From Acanthochromis polyacanthus (taxonomy: Eukaryota; Chordata; Actinopteri; Pomacentridae), in contig NC_067113.1 in the NCBI RefSeq assembly GCF_021347895.1, positions 38,024,194 through 38,088,193 of the forward strand: a DNA stretch of 64,000 bases, written 5' to 3'. Within the stretch, counting starts at the first letter, position 1, and each line of letters opens with the position of its first letter. Below, piece by piece: positions 35,101-50,100 of this stretch. The notes below the pieces were generated by a model. It had not been told where the DNA came from. It made no database searches and saw nothing but the letters and a program-made list of their open reading frames with translations. Made by a program: the position numbers and the translations under genes.

Positions 35101-38100
35101 TGGAATGTAGAACACATCATTCAGATTATTTCTGCTGCTCTGGGATCAGGTTCTGTTGATGATCTCACCTCGAGCTGACAGGAACAGAGAGCTGTTCAGG
35201 TAATGAGACGCCAAACGTTTCCGCTGCAGACACAGAACATCAGATTAGAGACGTCAACTAGTCAGATCTAACATATGGGTTCTATACGTGGGTTCTACGT
35301 ATGGGTTCTACGTGTGGGTTCTGTAGAGCGTCTGGAGACAGTCTATAATTAAAGTTGAACAGAACAGAGACCTCGGGTTCGAACAGGCCGCTGTAGGCCG
35401 GGTTGGCTGTGCTTCTCCTCTTCCTCTCCTGCCTCCTGGTTTGGATCTCTGATCACACAAACACACATTTAAACACTTCAGAACGCTGACGCCGTTTAAA
35501 ACACTCTGAGTCTGAAATTACTTCTATAAACACACATTCTGTCCATGTTCCATGTTCTGTTTTATGTTCCGTGTTCTGTTGTTCTATATTCTATTGTTCT
35601 ATGCTCTTCTCCACAGTGCTTCCTTGAACTCTGGTTTGTTTTTCATGATGGAAAATATTCAGAAAACTGAACCAAACATTTATTTCTTGAAGACTTTTCA
35701 TGTTATAAAACCTGAAAGTCTTCCATCAGATAAATTAATAAAACCTTTGATTATTAGTGGAATTATTACAGAGAGAAATATTATTATTTGTTATTAAACT
35801 AAACCATCAACATGCAGTAAAAACTGTTCTGACCATGTGACCTGCTGTGACCATGTGACCTGCTGTGACCATGTGACCTGCTGTGACCTGCTGTGACCAT
35901 GTGACCTGCTGTGACCTGCTGTGATCATGTGACCTGCTGTGACCTGCTGTGACCATGTGACCTGCTGTGACCTGCTGTGACCATGTGACCTGCTGTGACC
36001 TGCTGTGATCATGTGACCTGCTGTGACCTGCTGTGACCATGTGACCTGCTGTGACCTGCTGTGACCATGTGACCTGCTGTGACCTGCTGTGATCATGTGA
36101 CCTGCTGTGACCTGCTGTGACCATGTGACCTGCTGTGACCTGCTGTGACCATGTGACCTGCTGTGACCTGCTGTGATCATGTGACCTGCTGTGACCTGCT
36201 GTGACCATGTGACCTGCTGTGACCATGTGACCTGCTGTGACCTGCTGTGATCATGTGACCTGCTGTGACCTGCTGTGATCATGTGACCTGCTGTGACCTG
36301 CTGTGACCATGTGACCTGCTGTGACCATGTGACCTGCTGTGACCTGCTGTGATCATGTGACCTGCTGTGACCTGCTGTGACCATGTGACCTGCTGTGATC
36401 ATGTGACCTGCTGTGACCTGCTGTGATCATGTGACCTGCTGTGACCATGTGACCTGCTGTGACCTGCTGTGATCATGTGACCTGCTGTGATCATGTGACC
36501 TGCTGTGACCATGTGACCTGCTGTGACCATGTGACCTGCTGTGATCATGTGACCTGCTGTGATCATGTGACCTGCTGTGATCATGTGACCTGCTGTGACC
36601 ATGTGACCTGCTGTGACCATGTGACCTGCTGTGACCTGCTGTGATCATGTGACCTGCTGTGATCATGTGACCTGCTGTGACCTGCTGTGATCATGTGACC
36701 TGCTGTGATCATGTGACCTGCTGTGACCATGTGACCTGCTGAGACCATGTGACCTGCTGTGACCATGTGACCTGCTGTGACCTGCTGTGATCATGTGACC
36801 TGCTGTGATCATGTGACCTGCTGTGACCTGCTGTGATCATGTGACCTGCTGTGACCATGTGACCTGCTGTGATCATGTGACCTGCTGTGACCTGCTGTGA
36901 TCATGTGACCTGCTGTGACCATGTGACCTGCTGTGATCATGTGACCTGCTGTGACCTGCTGTGATCATGTGACCTGCTGTGACCATGTGACTTGCTGTGA
37001 CCTGCTGTGATCATGTGACCTGCTGTGATCATGTGACCTGCTGTGACCATGTGACCTGCTGTGACCATGTGACCTGCTGTGACCATGTGACCTGCTGTGA
37101 CCATGTGACCTGCTGTGACCATGTGACCTGCTGTGATCATGTGACCTGCTGTGATCATGTGACCTGCTGTGACCTGTGACTCACCCTCCAGGTGTTCTGT
37201 GGTGACGAGGCCGAGGGCAACCATGAAGGCGATTTTCTGGAAATGAAGAACAAATAATAAATTGCTGCAGATGGAACTCTTAATAAAGAATCAATAACCA
37301 ATACATGTTCCATAGGCTTGTAAACATCATGGTACATGTATGTAGTATGATCTGCTCACCTCAGGGTCCTCGTCCTTCTTCTGGGCATCCTGAGGGACGT
37401 CGCCCCCTGGAGGCCCGTCGGTGCTGCTGGGAGTCTGAGGCTGGATGATGATCACCTGAAACCCATCATTGATTATTGATTACTGATCGGGTTCAGTCAT
37501 TATTATTTATTCGTGTCTTTGATCAGTTTTTCTTTGTGACCTCAGTTTTGACTTCCAGGTTGCAGTGAAACCTCCTGCAGTCAGAACTCAGGGTTAACAG
37601 GTTAACATTCTTATTTTATTTCTGACGTCTTTTCTTTCTCAGTGAGGATGTTTTTTAGAAATCTGATCTATTATTCTGGAGCTGCACCTTCACGGCTTCG
37701 CTGACCGACGATACCCCGTTCCCGGCGGCGGGCGAGGCAGCGATGATGGCGTAGGCGACGCCGGGTCCGGCTGAGGCGTGCTGGGCGGAGCCTCCGGAGT
37801 CGGAACCCCCCGACGGCGAGGCGTCGCTCTGTCCGTTGGGCTGCCGGTCGGGGCTGAAGGTGCTATTGGCGGTGGGCAGCGTGGGGCCTTTAGGGCTCAC
37901 CACCGCCGTTCTCTGCTGGCCGGACGGCTGCAGCTCCTGGAGGGGAACCAGGGGAAGGCTGTCCGGGATCTGGGTCTTTGGCCTGACCTGGACCACACAC
38001 ACAAACACACTTTAATACTGCACAATATAATAGAACGATACCAGAGGAGAACCAGGAACACAGAAGCTTCCACATTCAAGACATCTGTCATGTAAATAAT

Positions 38101-41100
38101 AAAAAGGAACTAAAAATGTGAATAAATATTTGATATTCTAAATATTTGAACTGCAGGATGAGGCTGATGAAACACTGAGTTTAATAAACAGAATGAAGTG
38201 AATAAAGGGCTGAGATCAGATCTGTGGTTCTGCTGCCTCCTGCTGGATGGATCTGGTTCTGCAGCTTTAAATCATTACAACCTCATTATTGATCACAGAG
38301 ACCAGGTGAGCAGCTTATCTGAGCTGTCTCTGCAGAAATATAGAAATTATTACTAATATTTACTGTTGGAAAACTCAGCAGGTGAGCAGCTTACCTGAAG
38401 CAGCACATTAATATAAATATTATTATTAACAATATTAATATCCATACCTGAGGTAGCACAGTGGCTGCTTGTCCTGCCAGCCGGTGCAGGGAACTGACTT
38501 GAGGCACCTTAATGGGAACAGCAGTAAGAGTTCCCAGCATCTGAAACACACCAGTTAGAACCAGTCAGAACCATAAGGTACCTGTGGTTTCAGTTCAGAC
38601 CAGCAGAGGATCCCAACATCATCAGAACAGCTGAATAAAATAATAAAATATTTACTTTAAAAAGCAGCAAATTCTGACGTAGGGGGAACCAAGGAATTTA
38701 AACATTTATGGCTGAAAAACTTAAACCAAAACCCACCCAGACCAGCCTAAAACCATTCTAAACCGGCATAAAAACATTCTAAACAGATATAAAACCATTC
38801 TAAACACATCTAAAAGCATTCTAAACGGATCCAAAAGCATTCTAAACAGATCTAAAAGCATTCTAAACGGATCCAAAAGCATTCTAAACGGATATAAAAC
38901 CATTCTAAACGGATCTAAAACCATTCTAAACGGATCCAAAAGCATTCTAAACAGATCTAAAAGCATTCTAAACAGATCTAAAAGCATTCTAAACGGATCT
39001 AAAAGCATTCTAAACGGATCTAAAAGCATTCTAAACGGATCTAAAAGCATTCTAAACGGATCTAAAAGCATTCTAAACGGATCTAAAAGCATTCTAAACG
39101 GATCTAAAACCATTCTAAACAGATCTAAAACCATTCTAAACAGATCTAAAACCATTCTAAACAGATCTAAAAGCATTCTAAACGGATCTAAAACCATTCT
39201 AAACGGATCTAAAACCATTCTAAACGGATATAAAACCATTCTAAACAGATCTAAAAGCATTCTAAACAGATCTAAAAGCATTCTAAACGGATCTAAAAGC
39301 ATTCTAAACAGATCTAAAAGCATTCTAAACGGATATAAAACCATTCTAAACAGATCTAAAAGCATTCTAAACAGATCTAAAAGCATTCTAAACGGATCTA
39401 AAACCATTCTAAACAGATCTAAAACCATTCTAAACGGATCCAAAAGCATTCTAAACGGATCTAAAAGCATTCTAAACGGATCTAAAAGCATTCTAAACGG
39501 ATCTAAAAGCATTCTAAACGGATCTAAAAGCATTCTAAACGGATCCAAAACCATTCTAAACGGATCTAAAAGCATTCTAAACGGATCTAAAACCATTCTA
39601 AACGGATCTAAAAGCATTCTAAACGGATCTAAAAGCATTCTAAACAGATCTAAAAGCATTCTAAACAGATCTAAAAGCATTCTAAACAGATCTAAAAGCA
39701 TTCTAAACGGATCTAAAACCATTCTAAACGGATATAAAACCATTCTAAACGGATCTAAAAGCATTCTAAACGGATCTAAAAGCATTCTAAACGGATCTAA
39801 AAGCATTCTAAACGGATCTAAAACCATTCTAAACGGATCTAAAACCATTCTAAACGGATCTAAAACCATTCTAAACGGATCTAAAACCATTCTAAACGGA
39901 TCTAAAACCATTCTAAACGGATATAAAACCATTCTAAACAGATCTAAAACCATTCTAAACGGATCTAAAACCATTCTAAACGGATCTAAAACCATTCTAA
40001 ACGGATCTAAAAGCATTCTAAACGGATCTAAAACCATTCTAAACGGATATAAAACCATTCTAAACGGATCTAAAACCATTCTAAACGGATCTAAAACCAT
40101 TCTAAACAGATATAAAACCATTCTAAACGGATCTAAAACCATTCTAAACGGATCTAAAACCATTCTAAACAGATCTAAAACCATTCTAAACAGATCTAAA
40201 ACCATTCTAAACGGATCTAAAACCATTCTAAACGGATCTAAAACCATTCTAAACGGATCTAAAACCATTCTAAACAGATCTAAAACCATTCTAAACAGAT
40301 CTAAAACCATTCTAAACAGATCTAAAACCATTCTAAACAGATCTAAAACCATTCTAAACAGATCTAAAACCATTCTAAACGGATATAAAACCATTCTAAA
40401 CAGATCTAAAACCATTCTAAACGGATATAAAACCATTCTAAACAGATCTAAAACCAATCCAAACTGACCCAAAATTAGTCCAAAAATCTCCATCAACATT
40501 GAAAATCAGTGTGAAATAAATAATGAACATAATTCTTTTTTAAATTGTGTTTAATGACCTGAGGAGGAATTTAATTCTATTTTATTTTCAAACATTGAAT
40601 CATTTTTAGGCAGTTTGAAGTTCATTAGTTGGAAGGTTTTGCCGTTAGAAAACATCATTATCAACCAATAAAAGAATAAAGCCATGAAGGTTTTAAATTA
40701 AAATGTTCCACAAAAAGCTGGAAGTTTTCCTCACAGCCTTGATTTGGATGCAGAATCCTCATTTACTTTCATTTTCAGCCATATTAAAGCTGCAAACAGA
40801 AAATAGATTCATGATTAGTATTCTGCTGTTCGGTCTCTAAAACTGTGGATCAGTTTCCTCAACATTTAGTTTATAGATCTTCAGAAACCAGAAAATATTC
40901 ACTGAACATAAAAATCACAGAATCTAGACGGTTTTTACTGAATAATTCCTGGAACTGATGAGAACTGATGCAGATAAATCAGAGCACAGCCGGGCATCAC
41001 TGAGCACGCTCAGAAGGAGGGCTGTGATTGGCCCCCAGACGTCAGCTGGAGCAGAATAAAGGATGAAGCTGCTGCCGACCTTCATCCTACTGGGGGAGGG

Positions 41101-44100
41101 GCCTCAGCGGTTACCATGGAAACTGCAGCATGAATTCTTGCACTGCTTTCATTTTGGTAATTGCCGCCTCTTTTCTCAGAGCTGCAACTTCTCCTCAGGG
41201 TTCCTCAGAACACAACCTGACTGATGAACTGCAGGCAGTGTTCTACTGTAGAACAATGAGAATATACAGCAGAGGAACATCTACAGCTGGTGGTAGAACA
41301 TGTACAGCTAATGGTAGAACATCAACAGCTGATGGTAGAACATCAACAGCTGATGGTAGAACATCAACAGCTGATGGTAGAACATCAACAGCTGATAGAA
41401 CATCTACAGCTGATAGTAGAACATCTACAGCTGATAGTAGAACATCTACAGCTGATGTAGAACATCAACAGCTGATGGTAGAACATCAACAGCTGATGGT
41501 AGAACATCAACAGCTGATAGTAGAACATCAACAGCTGATGGTAGAACATCAACAGCTGATAGAACATCTACAGCTGATAGTAGAACATCTACAGCTGATA
41601 GTAGAACATCTACAGCTGATGTAGAACATCAACAGCTGATGGTAGAACATCAACAGCTGATGGTAGAACATCAACAGCTGATAGTAGAACATCTACAGCT
41701 GATGGTAGAACATCAACAGCTGATAGAACATCTACAGCTGATGGTAGAACATCTACAGCTGATAGTAGAACATCTACAGCTGATGGTAGAACATCTACAG
41801 CTGATGGTAGAACATCAACAGCTGGTGGTAGAACATCTACAGCTGGTGGTAGAACATCAACAGCTGGTGGTAGAACATCAACAGCTGGTGGTAGAACATC
41901 TACAGCTGGTGGTAGAACATCAACAGCTGATAGTAGAACATCAACAGCTGGTGGTAGAACATGTACAGCTGATGGTAGAACATCAACAGCTGATGGTAGA
42001 ACATCAACAGCTGATGGTAGAACATCAACAGCTGATGGTAGAACATGTACAGCTGATGGTAGAACATGTACAGCTGATGGTAGAACATCAACAGCTGGTG
42101 GTAGAACATCTACAGCTGATGGTAGAACATCTACAGCTGATGGTAGAACATGTACAGCTGATGGTAGAACATCTACAGCTGATGGTAGAACATCAACAGC
42201 TGATAGTAGAACATCTACAGCTGATGGTAGAACATCTACAGCTGATGGTAGAACATCTACAGCTGATGGTAGAACATCTACAGCTGATGGTAGAACATCT
42301 ACAGCTGATAGTAGAACATCTACAGCTGATGGTAGAACATCAACAGCTGGTGGTAGAACATCTATAGCTGATGGTAGAACATGTACAGCTGATGGTAGAA
42401 CATCTACAGCTGATGGTAGAACATGTACAGCTGATGGTAGAACATGTACAGCTGATGGTAGAACATCTACAGCTGATGGTAGAACATCTACAGCTGATGG
42501 TAGAACATCTACAGCTGATAGTAGAACATCTACAGCTGAATGTAGAACATCTACAGCTGATAGTAGAACATCTACAGCTGATAGTAGAACATCTACAGCT
42601 GATGGTAGAACATCAACAGCTGGTGGTAGAACATCTATAGCTGGTGGTAGAACATCTATAGCTGATGGTAGAACATCTACAGCTGATGGTAGAACATCAA
42701 CAGCTGGTGGTAGAACATCAACAGCTGGTGGTAGAACATGTACAGCTGATGGTAGAACATCAACAGCTGATGGTAGAACATCAACAGCTGATGGTAGAAC
42801 ATGTACAGCTGATGGTAGAACATCTACAGCTGATGGTAGAACATCAACAGCTGGTGGTAGAACATCTACAGCTGATGGTAGAACATCTACAGCTGATGGT
42901 AGAACATGTACAGCTGATGGTAGAACATCTACAGCTGATGGTAGAACATCAACAGCTGATGGTAGAACATCTACAGCTGATGGTAGAACATGTACAGCTG
43001 ATGGTAGAACATCTACAGCTGATGGTAGAACATCAACAGCTGATAGAACATCTACAGCTGATGGTAGAACATCTACAGCTGATAGTAGAACATCTACAGC
43101 TGATGGTAGAACATCAACAGCTGATGGTAGAACATCTACAGCTGATGGTAGAACATCTACAGCTGATAGTAGAACATCTACAGCTGATAGTAGAACATCT
43201 ACAGCTGATGGTAGAACATCAACAGCTGATAGAACATCTACAGCTGGTGGTAGAACATCAACAGCTGGTGGTAGAACATGTACAGCTGATGGTAGAACAT
43301 CAACAGCTGATGGTAGAACATGTACAGCTGGTGGTAGAACATCTATAGCTGGTGGTAGAACATCTATAGCTGATGGTAGAACATGTACAGCTGATGGTAG
43401 AACATCAACAGCTGGTGGTAGAACATCAACAGCTGGTGGTAGAACATGTACAGCTGATGGTAGAACATCAACAGCTGATGGTAGAACATCAACAGCTGAT
43501 GGTAGAACATCAACAGCTGATGGTAGAACATGTACAGCTGATGGTAGAACATCAACAGCTGGTGGTAGAACATCTACAGCTGGTGGTAGAACATCTACAG
43601 CTGATGGTAGAACATGTACAGCTGATGGTAGAACATCTACAGCTAATGGTAGAACATCTACAGCTGATGGTAGAACATCAACAGCTGGTGGTAGAACATG
43701 TACAGCTGATGGTAGAACATCTACAGCTGGTGGTAGAACATCAACAGCTGATGGTAGAACATCAACAGCTGATGGTAGAACATCTACAGCTGATGGTAGA
43801 ACATCTACAGCTGATGGTAGAACATCTACAGCTGATGGGAGAACATCAACAGCTGATGGTAGAACATCAACAGCTGATGGTAGAACATCTACAGCTGGTG
43901 GTAGAACATCAACAGCTGATGGTAGAACATCTACAGCTGATGGTAGAACATCTACAGCTGGTGGTAGAACATCTACAGCTGATGGTAGAACATCAACAGC
44001 TGGTGGTAGAACATCAACAGCTGATGGTAGAACATCTACAGCTGATGGTAGAACATCAACAGCTGATGGTAGAACATCTACAGCTGATGGTAGAACATCT

Positions 44101-47100
44101 ACAGCTGGTGGTAGAACATCTACAGCTGGTGGTAGAACATCTACAGCTGATGGTAGAACATCAACAGCTGATGGTAGAACATCAACAGCTGATAGTAGAA
44201 CATCAACAGCTGATGGTAGAACATCTACAGCTGATAGTAGAACATCTACAGCTGGTGGTAGAACATCTACAGCTGATAGTAGAACATCTACAGCTGGTGG
44301 TGGAACAATCTGATTAAACTGATCGTTAGTGTCTTTAATTTCTGATCCTCTTTGTTTCTCTGAAGCTTCTGGTTCTGAACCTCTTAACATTTCCAGGTGT
44401 TGTCACCTGTTTTTATCTGAAATCTCACTGTCACTCACCTGAACAGGTGAAAAACTACACCCTGTTCACCTGATAATGGAAGGTCTGGATCTGATGTTCA
44501 CAGACATGAACCAGCCAATCAGAACAGGTACAGGTGAGTACAGGTGACGTACCTGGGAGGGGGGCAGCTCTGTGGCTCTCCGGCTGCTGAACGTCTGCAG
44601 GTTGATCGGGGTCGTCTGCTCCGAACTCGCCGCCTTCTGTCCGTTGATGTGTGCCGTCACCATGGAGACGGGAGTCTTGGCGGGAACCACGGAGATGGAG
44701 ATGCCCTGATTGGACGGTTTGATGAGTGACAGAGGCTTAGTTGAACCGACAGGACAAGTTCTGATCGCCAGCTTCTGAGGAGACACACAGGTGGACGGAC
44801 AGGTGAGACACACAGGTGGACGGACAGGTGAGACACACAGGTGGACGGACAGACAGATGTGTGTGTACTACTCTCTCCTTCTAAAACTACATTTGCCATC
44901 AGCAGCTGGAGTCACTGAGAAGAGTCTGACCACAACAGCAACACCTGAGACACACCTGGGACACCTGTCCGCCCTCTAGCTACTTATTAAATGTTGATGT
45001 CAGACTGATGGTCCAATCAGAGCAGCTTTCAATTATTGTGTCTAAAATCATCCCTTGATGGAGCCTCCTGATTGGAGGATGTCCCGAGGACTCTGACAGA
45101 CGATGCAATCTGATTAGCTGCAATCTGAGAGGTGTTGGCGTCGTGGTAACGAGTGGTTCGGTACTCGGCACTGTCAGTGCTTGGACACTAACAACAACAA
45201 CAACAACAACAACCACACAATAACAGCAACAATAACAACAACAACAATAACGCAACAACAATAAAAACAAACAACACAACAACAACAATAATGCAACAAC
45301 AACAACTCAAAATTATAACAACAACAACAACAACACCGCTTCATTCCGTTTAGTTCTGTTGTCATCACTGCATCAACTATATCTAAACTGTTCCTATATT
45401 TAATTTAACACTAACTTATTTTATGAAACATTCGTTTTATTAATTTTATAAACACGTATTTATTTTCTGAAACATTGGTTTTATTTATTTTATGAACACA
45501 CTTATTTTATGAAATATTCTTTTTATTTATTTTATAAACATTTATTTTATGAAACTTTCGTTTTATTTATTTTATAAACATTTACTTTGTGAAACATTCG
45601 TTTTATTTAATTTATCCAGACGTATTTATTTAGCTGGTGGTTTAACAGTCCAGATGTCCAGAACATTCCAGTTATTCTACGTGTTTCTGTAAAAAACATT
45701 AAATGAAACTGAGTATCTGCAGATTGAACCTGGACATCAGGAATAAAAATGTTTGGATCCAGAGTTGAGCAGCATCAAGAGAGTTAACGAAGGTCTGATA
45801 TTATTATTGATCCCTGCAGCAGCTGATCAATACTCTCTGTGTCGCTGTGATCACTGATCTGGATTCTGCAGGTACTTAAAGATCAGAACTTTTTAAAATT
45901 GGCATCAGGTTTCAGTAAATCAGCTTTAATTTTATTTTTCTATGATCAATAAACCAATCAGCCTGAAAACATCACAAATCAGAGAAAAACATCAAACAAG
46001 TTTCAGTGAAGTCGATGGAAACTTAATTAGTTCAACACTTTGTTCAGTTGAAAGTGTTTTAGAGCCGACAATAAGAAAGAAACAACCAGAGAGCAACATG
46101 CTAAGCTAGCAGTACCTTTATTTGGCCTTTATGCTAAGCTAACAGTTTCTGTTCACAGCCTTTATGCTAATCTAAGCTAGCAGTACCTTTATCCAGCCTT
46201 TATGCTAAGCTAGCAGTTTCTCTGTTTCCCGTCTTTATGCTAAGCTAAGCTAGCAGTACCTTTTTCCAGTCTTTATGCTAAGGTAAGCTACTAGTTTCTC
46301 TGTTTACAGTCTTTATTCTACGCTAAGCTAGCAGTACTTTTATCTGCCCTTTATGCTAAGCTAACTGTTTCTGTTCACAGCCTTTATGCTAAGCTAAGCT
46401 AGCAGTACCTTTTTCCAGTCTTTACGCTAAGCTAAGCAAACAGTTTCTCTAAACCAGCTTAAACAGTCTGAACCCTAACAACCTGAATCTTTCAAAGGTT
46501 CATCCATTCAACAGCTGTTGGTTTCTGACTCCATGTATCAGTCACATGACCACATCTGTAAATATACAAACATGTAAATATACAAACATGTAAATAAACA
46601 GAAACCCGGTCCAGACCAACAGAACCAGGTTCCTACCTGTCCGTTCTGGAGTTCATTGAGGCCTTTACACAACGTGGGATTCTGCAAAAGAGAAAAGAAA
46701 AACACAATTTAATCCTTCTTGTTTTCATGTCTGAGTTTGAAAAAGGAACAGAAGGAATCATTCCAGCAGGTTATCAATAACAGCTGATCGATCGATCAGT
46801 CCAGGAAATAATCCACAGTGGAGATAAATGCTGGTTGTAGAGGAATATAAAATACTGATAAATATGAGGTCTGGATGGAGGAACAGAAGAACATCGGGTT
46901 TAAAATTAAGATCTGACTGAAACAGATTAAAATAACTCAGAGACAAAGATTCAGTCTCAGAATTAAAAACATTTTAACAGAAATATCCTGAGATTCAGAA
47001 AAACCAAATGTGTTGCTGACGTTAGATCCCAACTCTTAGAACAGCTTTAGGTTTGTGACTGGACTTAGACTGGTTTTAGGATGGTTTAGACCGGTTTAAG

Positions 47101-50100
47101 GATGGTTTTAATGTGACTGGTTTTGGACTACTGAGTCCCATTAGCCTCAACCAACAGGAACTAACAGGAACCATCTGGAACCAACAGGAACTAACTGGAA
47201 CCAACAGGACACCAGAAGCACAAACAACACCAGCTGAGACTAGTGGTTTTAGACTGGTTTTAGACCTGAAAACATCCAGCTGGTTTAGACTAATTCAGAC
47301 TGGTTGTAAACTGGTTTTCCAGCTAACAGGCTAATAGTTAGCATGCTAACTGTACCATGCTAATGTTAGCATAACAGCTACTAAATGTTCTCACATTTAG
47401 CTCCACAGAATGAACTGGACTTTACTCTGTTTTCTCCTCTGGATTTTCAGCCCCACAGATGTTTTGATGTCAATCCATGGCCTCCAGCTCCAGTTCTAAC
47501 GGTTCTAACGTCAAACCTCTGACTGTCTGTTAGCAGCTGGTTATAAAACCTGAATCCTGCAGTGATTCTCTCAGAGTGTTTCACAGTTTTCTGCTGCGTT
47601 ACATCATTACGTTTCTGTGTTCGCTGTGAGACGGCGGCTGCAGCTTTGAACTGTTCGGTTCCACAGAAACGCTGAACGGATCCAAAGGTTCCTGGAACAA
47701 CACCAGCGTTTCATACAAAGACTTTCTCTGTGTAAATTTATTCAATCCGTCTGAAGCTTTCTGACTGAAATCAGGCCTTCAGGCTTCTCATTCTTTCCAA
47801 CTGGAAGTCTTTGATCATCTCCTGTAATCTTCCAGAACATAACGTTCCTCCAGTTCTCCCAAAGCAACACTCAGTTCTACTGCAGAAGCAATGTTCTGAC
47901 TCGGTAGAGCTCTGCTTCACAGAGTTTCTCCTTTTCACACAAAGACACTGAATCTTATTGTCACATTCAGCAGCATCAAACCAGCAGAAACATATTGGAA
48001 CCAACAGGAACCAACAGGAACCAACAGGACACCAACGGGAACCAACAGGACACCAACAGGAACCAACAGGACACCAACAGGAACCAACAGGACACCAACA
48101 GGACACCAACAGGAACCAACAGGAACAAACAGCAACCCAACAGGACACCAACAGGAACCAACAGGACACCAACAGGAACAAACAGCAACCCAACAGGAAC
48201 CAACAAGAATCAACAGGACACCAACAGGAACCAACAGGATACCAACAGGAACCAACAGGACACCAACAGGAACCAACAGGATACCAACAGGAACCAACAG
48301 GATACCAGCAGGAACCAACAGGATACCAGCAGGAACCAACAGGAACCAACAGGATTCCAACAGGACACCAACAGGACACCAACAGGACACCAACAAGACA
48401 CCAACAGGAACCAACAGGAACCAACAGGATACCAACAGGATACCAACAGGATACCAACAGGAACCAACAGGAACCAACAGGATACCAACAGGATACCAAC
48501 AGGATACCAACAGGAACCAACAGGATACCAACAGGACACCAACAGGAACCAACAGGATACCAACAGGATACCAACAGGATACCAACAGGACACCAACAGG
48601 AACCAACAGGATACCAACAGGACACCAACAGGAACCAACAGGATACCAACAGGATACCAACAGGATACCAACAGGACACCAACAGGACACCAACAGGAAC
48701 CAACAGGAACCAACAGGATACCAGCAGGAACCAACAGGAACCAACAGGATACCAACAGGAACCAACAGGATACCAACAGGAACCAACAGGATTCCAACAG
48801 GACACCAACAGGACACCAACAGGACATCAACAGGGACCATCAGGATACCAACGGGAACCAACAGAAACTAAAAGGAACCAACTGGAAACTGTCCAGACAG
48901 AAACCAACATGTTCCAATCTAAACCAGTTTTGACTGGCTAATACTGGTTTCAGATTGGTTTAGACTGGTGTAGACCAGTTTTAGACCCATTTTAGACTGA
49001 TATCGCCAAGGTTATATGAGCTTTAGACTGGTTCAGACTGGTTTATACTGGTTTTAGACCTGTAAACACCCAGCTGGTTTGAGAGTAATTTTAGACTAGT
49101 TTATACTAGTTTTAGACGAGGTGTAGACTGGTTTAAACTGGTTTTAGACCTGTAAACACCCAGCCGGTTTATTTCTCGCTGTATTCCAGCTTCTCCGTGT
49201 CTCTGAGCGTCGGCAGCGTCTCTTTATTTTCTGAGCTCAGGCCTTGTTATATTTGGCATGTTGCTACGGAAACTAGCTTCTTTTAAGAACTCCTGTTCCA
49301 TGAAGGCTGGAACAAACACAGGCTTTTCTTCCTCTGAGCTCAGGTGGAGCGACGTTCAGAGGAACCCGGTCATTATTTCCATTCAGCAGATTAATCAGCT
49401 GGAACTCAGAACGGAGCCTGAAGGCAGCAACTCCCTCAATAACGGCTTCATTTATCCGTTCAGCACGACGACGCCTGAGGAGAAAGAAAATAAACCATCA
49501 GCTTCATCTCAGCCTCTCTGTCCAAACACTTGTAGTTTTAATTGCTTTGCTGTTTGTCCGCATCTTTGTTTGTCTGCTGCTGCTTCTGATAAGCCGAGAA
49601 AATTAATCTGAAAACATTTAAGAAGAGGAGAAAAACAGCTTTAAAATCAACCTGAACCTCCTCAGAACCTTCAGACCTCCTCAGAACCATCAGACCTCAT
49701 CCGAACCTTCAGACCTCCTCCGAACCTTCAGACCTCCTCCGAACCTTCAGACCTCCTCCGAACCATCAGACCTCATCAGAACCATCAGACCTCATCAGAA
49801 CCTTCAGACCTCCTCCAAACCTTCAGACCTCCTCCGAACCTTCAGACCTCCTCCGAACCATCAGATCTCCTCCGAACCTTCAGACCTCCTCCGAACCTTC
49901 AGACCTCCTCCGAACCTTCAGACCTCCTCAGAACCTTCAGACCTCCTCAGAACCATCAGACCCCCTCAGAACCTTCAGACCTCCTCAGAACCTTCAGACC
50001 TCCTCCGAACCATCAGACCTCATCAGAACCATCAGATCTCCTCCGGACCTTCAGACCTCCTCCGAACCATCAGACCCCCTCCGAACCATCAGACCCCCTC

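Noticed and set aside
35284..35352. Third L2 3' tail
   Set aside because: Only GGGTTCTGTAGAGCGTCTGG-like similarity over a short stretch; too decayed to call.
38721..40499. 592-codon RMVLDPF repeat frame
   Set aside because: 21-bp minisatellite artefact without start context or domain.
41610..44390. 926-codon minus-strand frame rich in PSAVDVL, and plus-strand VEHQQLM frames
   Set aside because: A 21-bp repeat read as a 7-residue period; it lies within a phf21b intron and is open on both strands.
47771..48941. Frames of 206-345 codons on both strands
   Set aside because: 10/11-bp minisatellite; simultaneous open frames on both strands betray a repeat.
49258..49611. 117-codon plus-strand frame in phf21b intron 1
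   Set aside because: No recognisable domain, no splice or promoter context and unremarkable composition.
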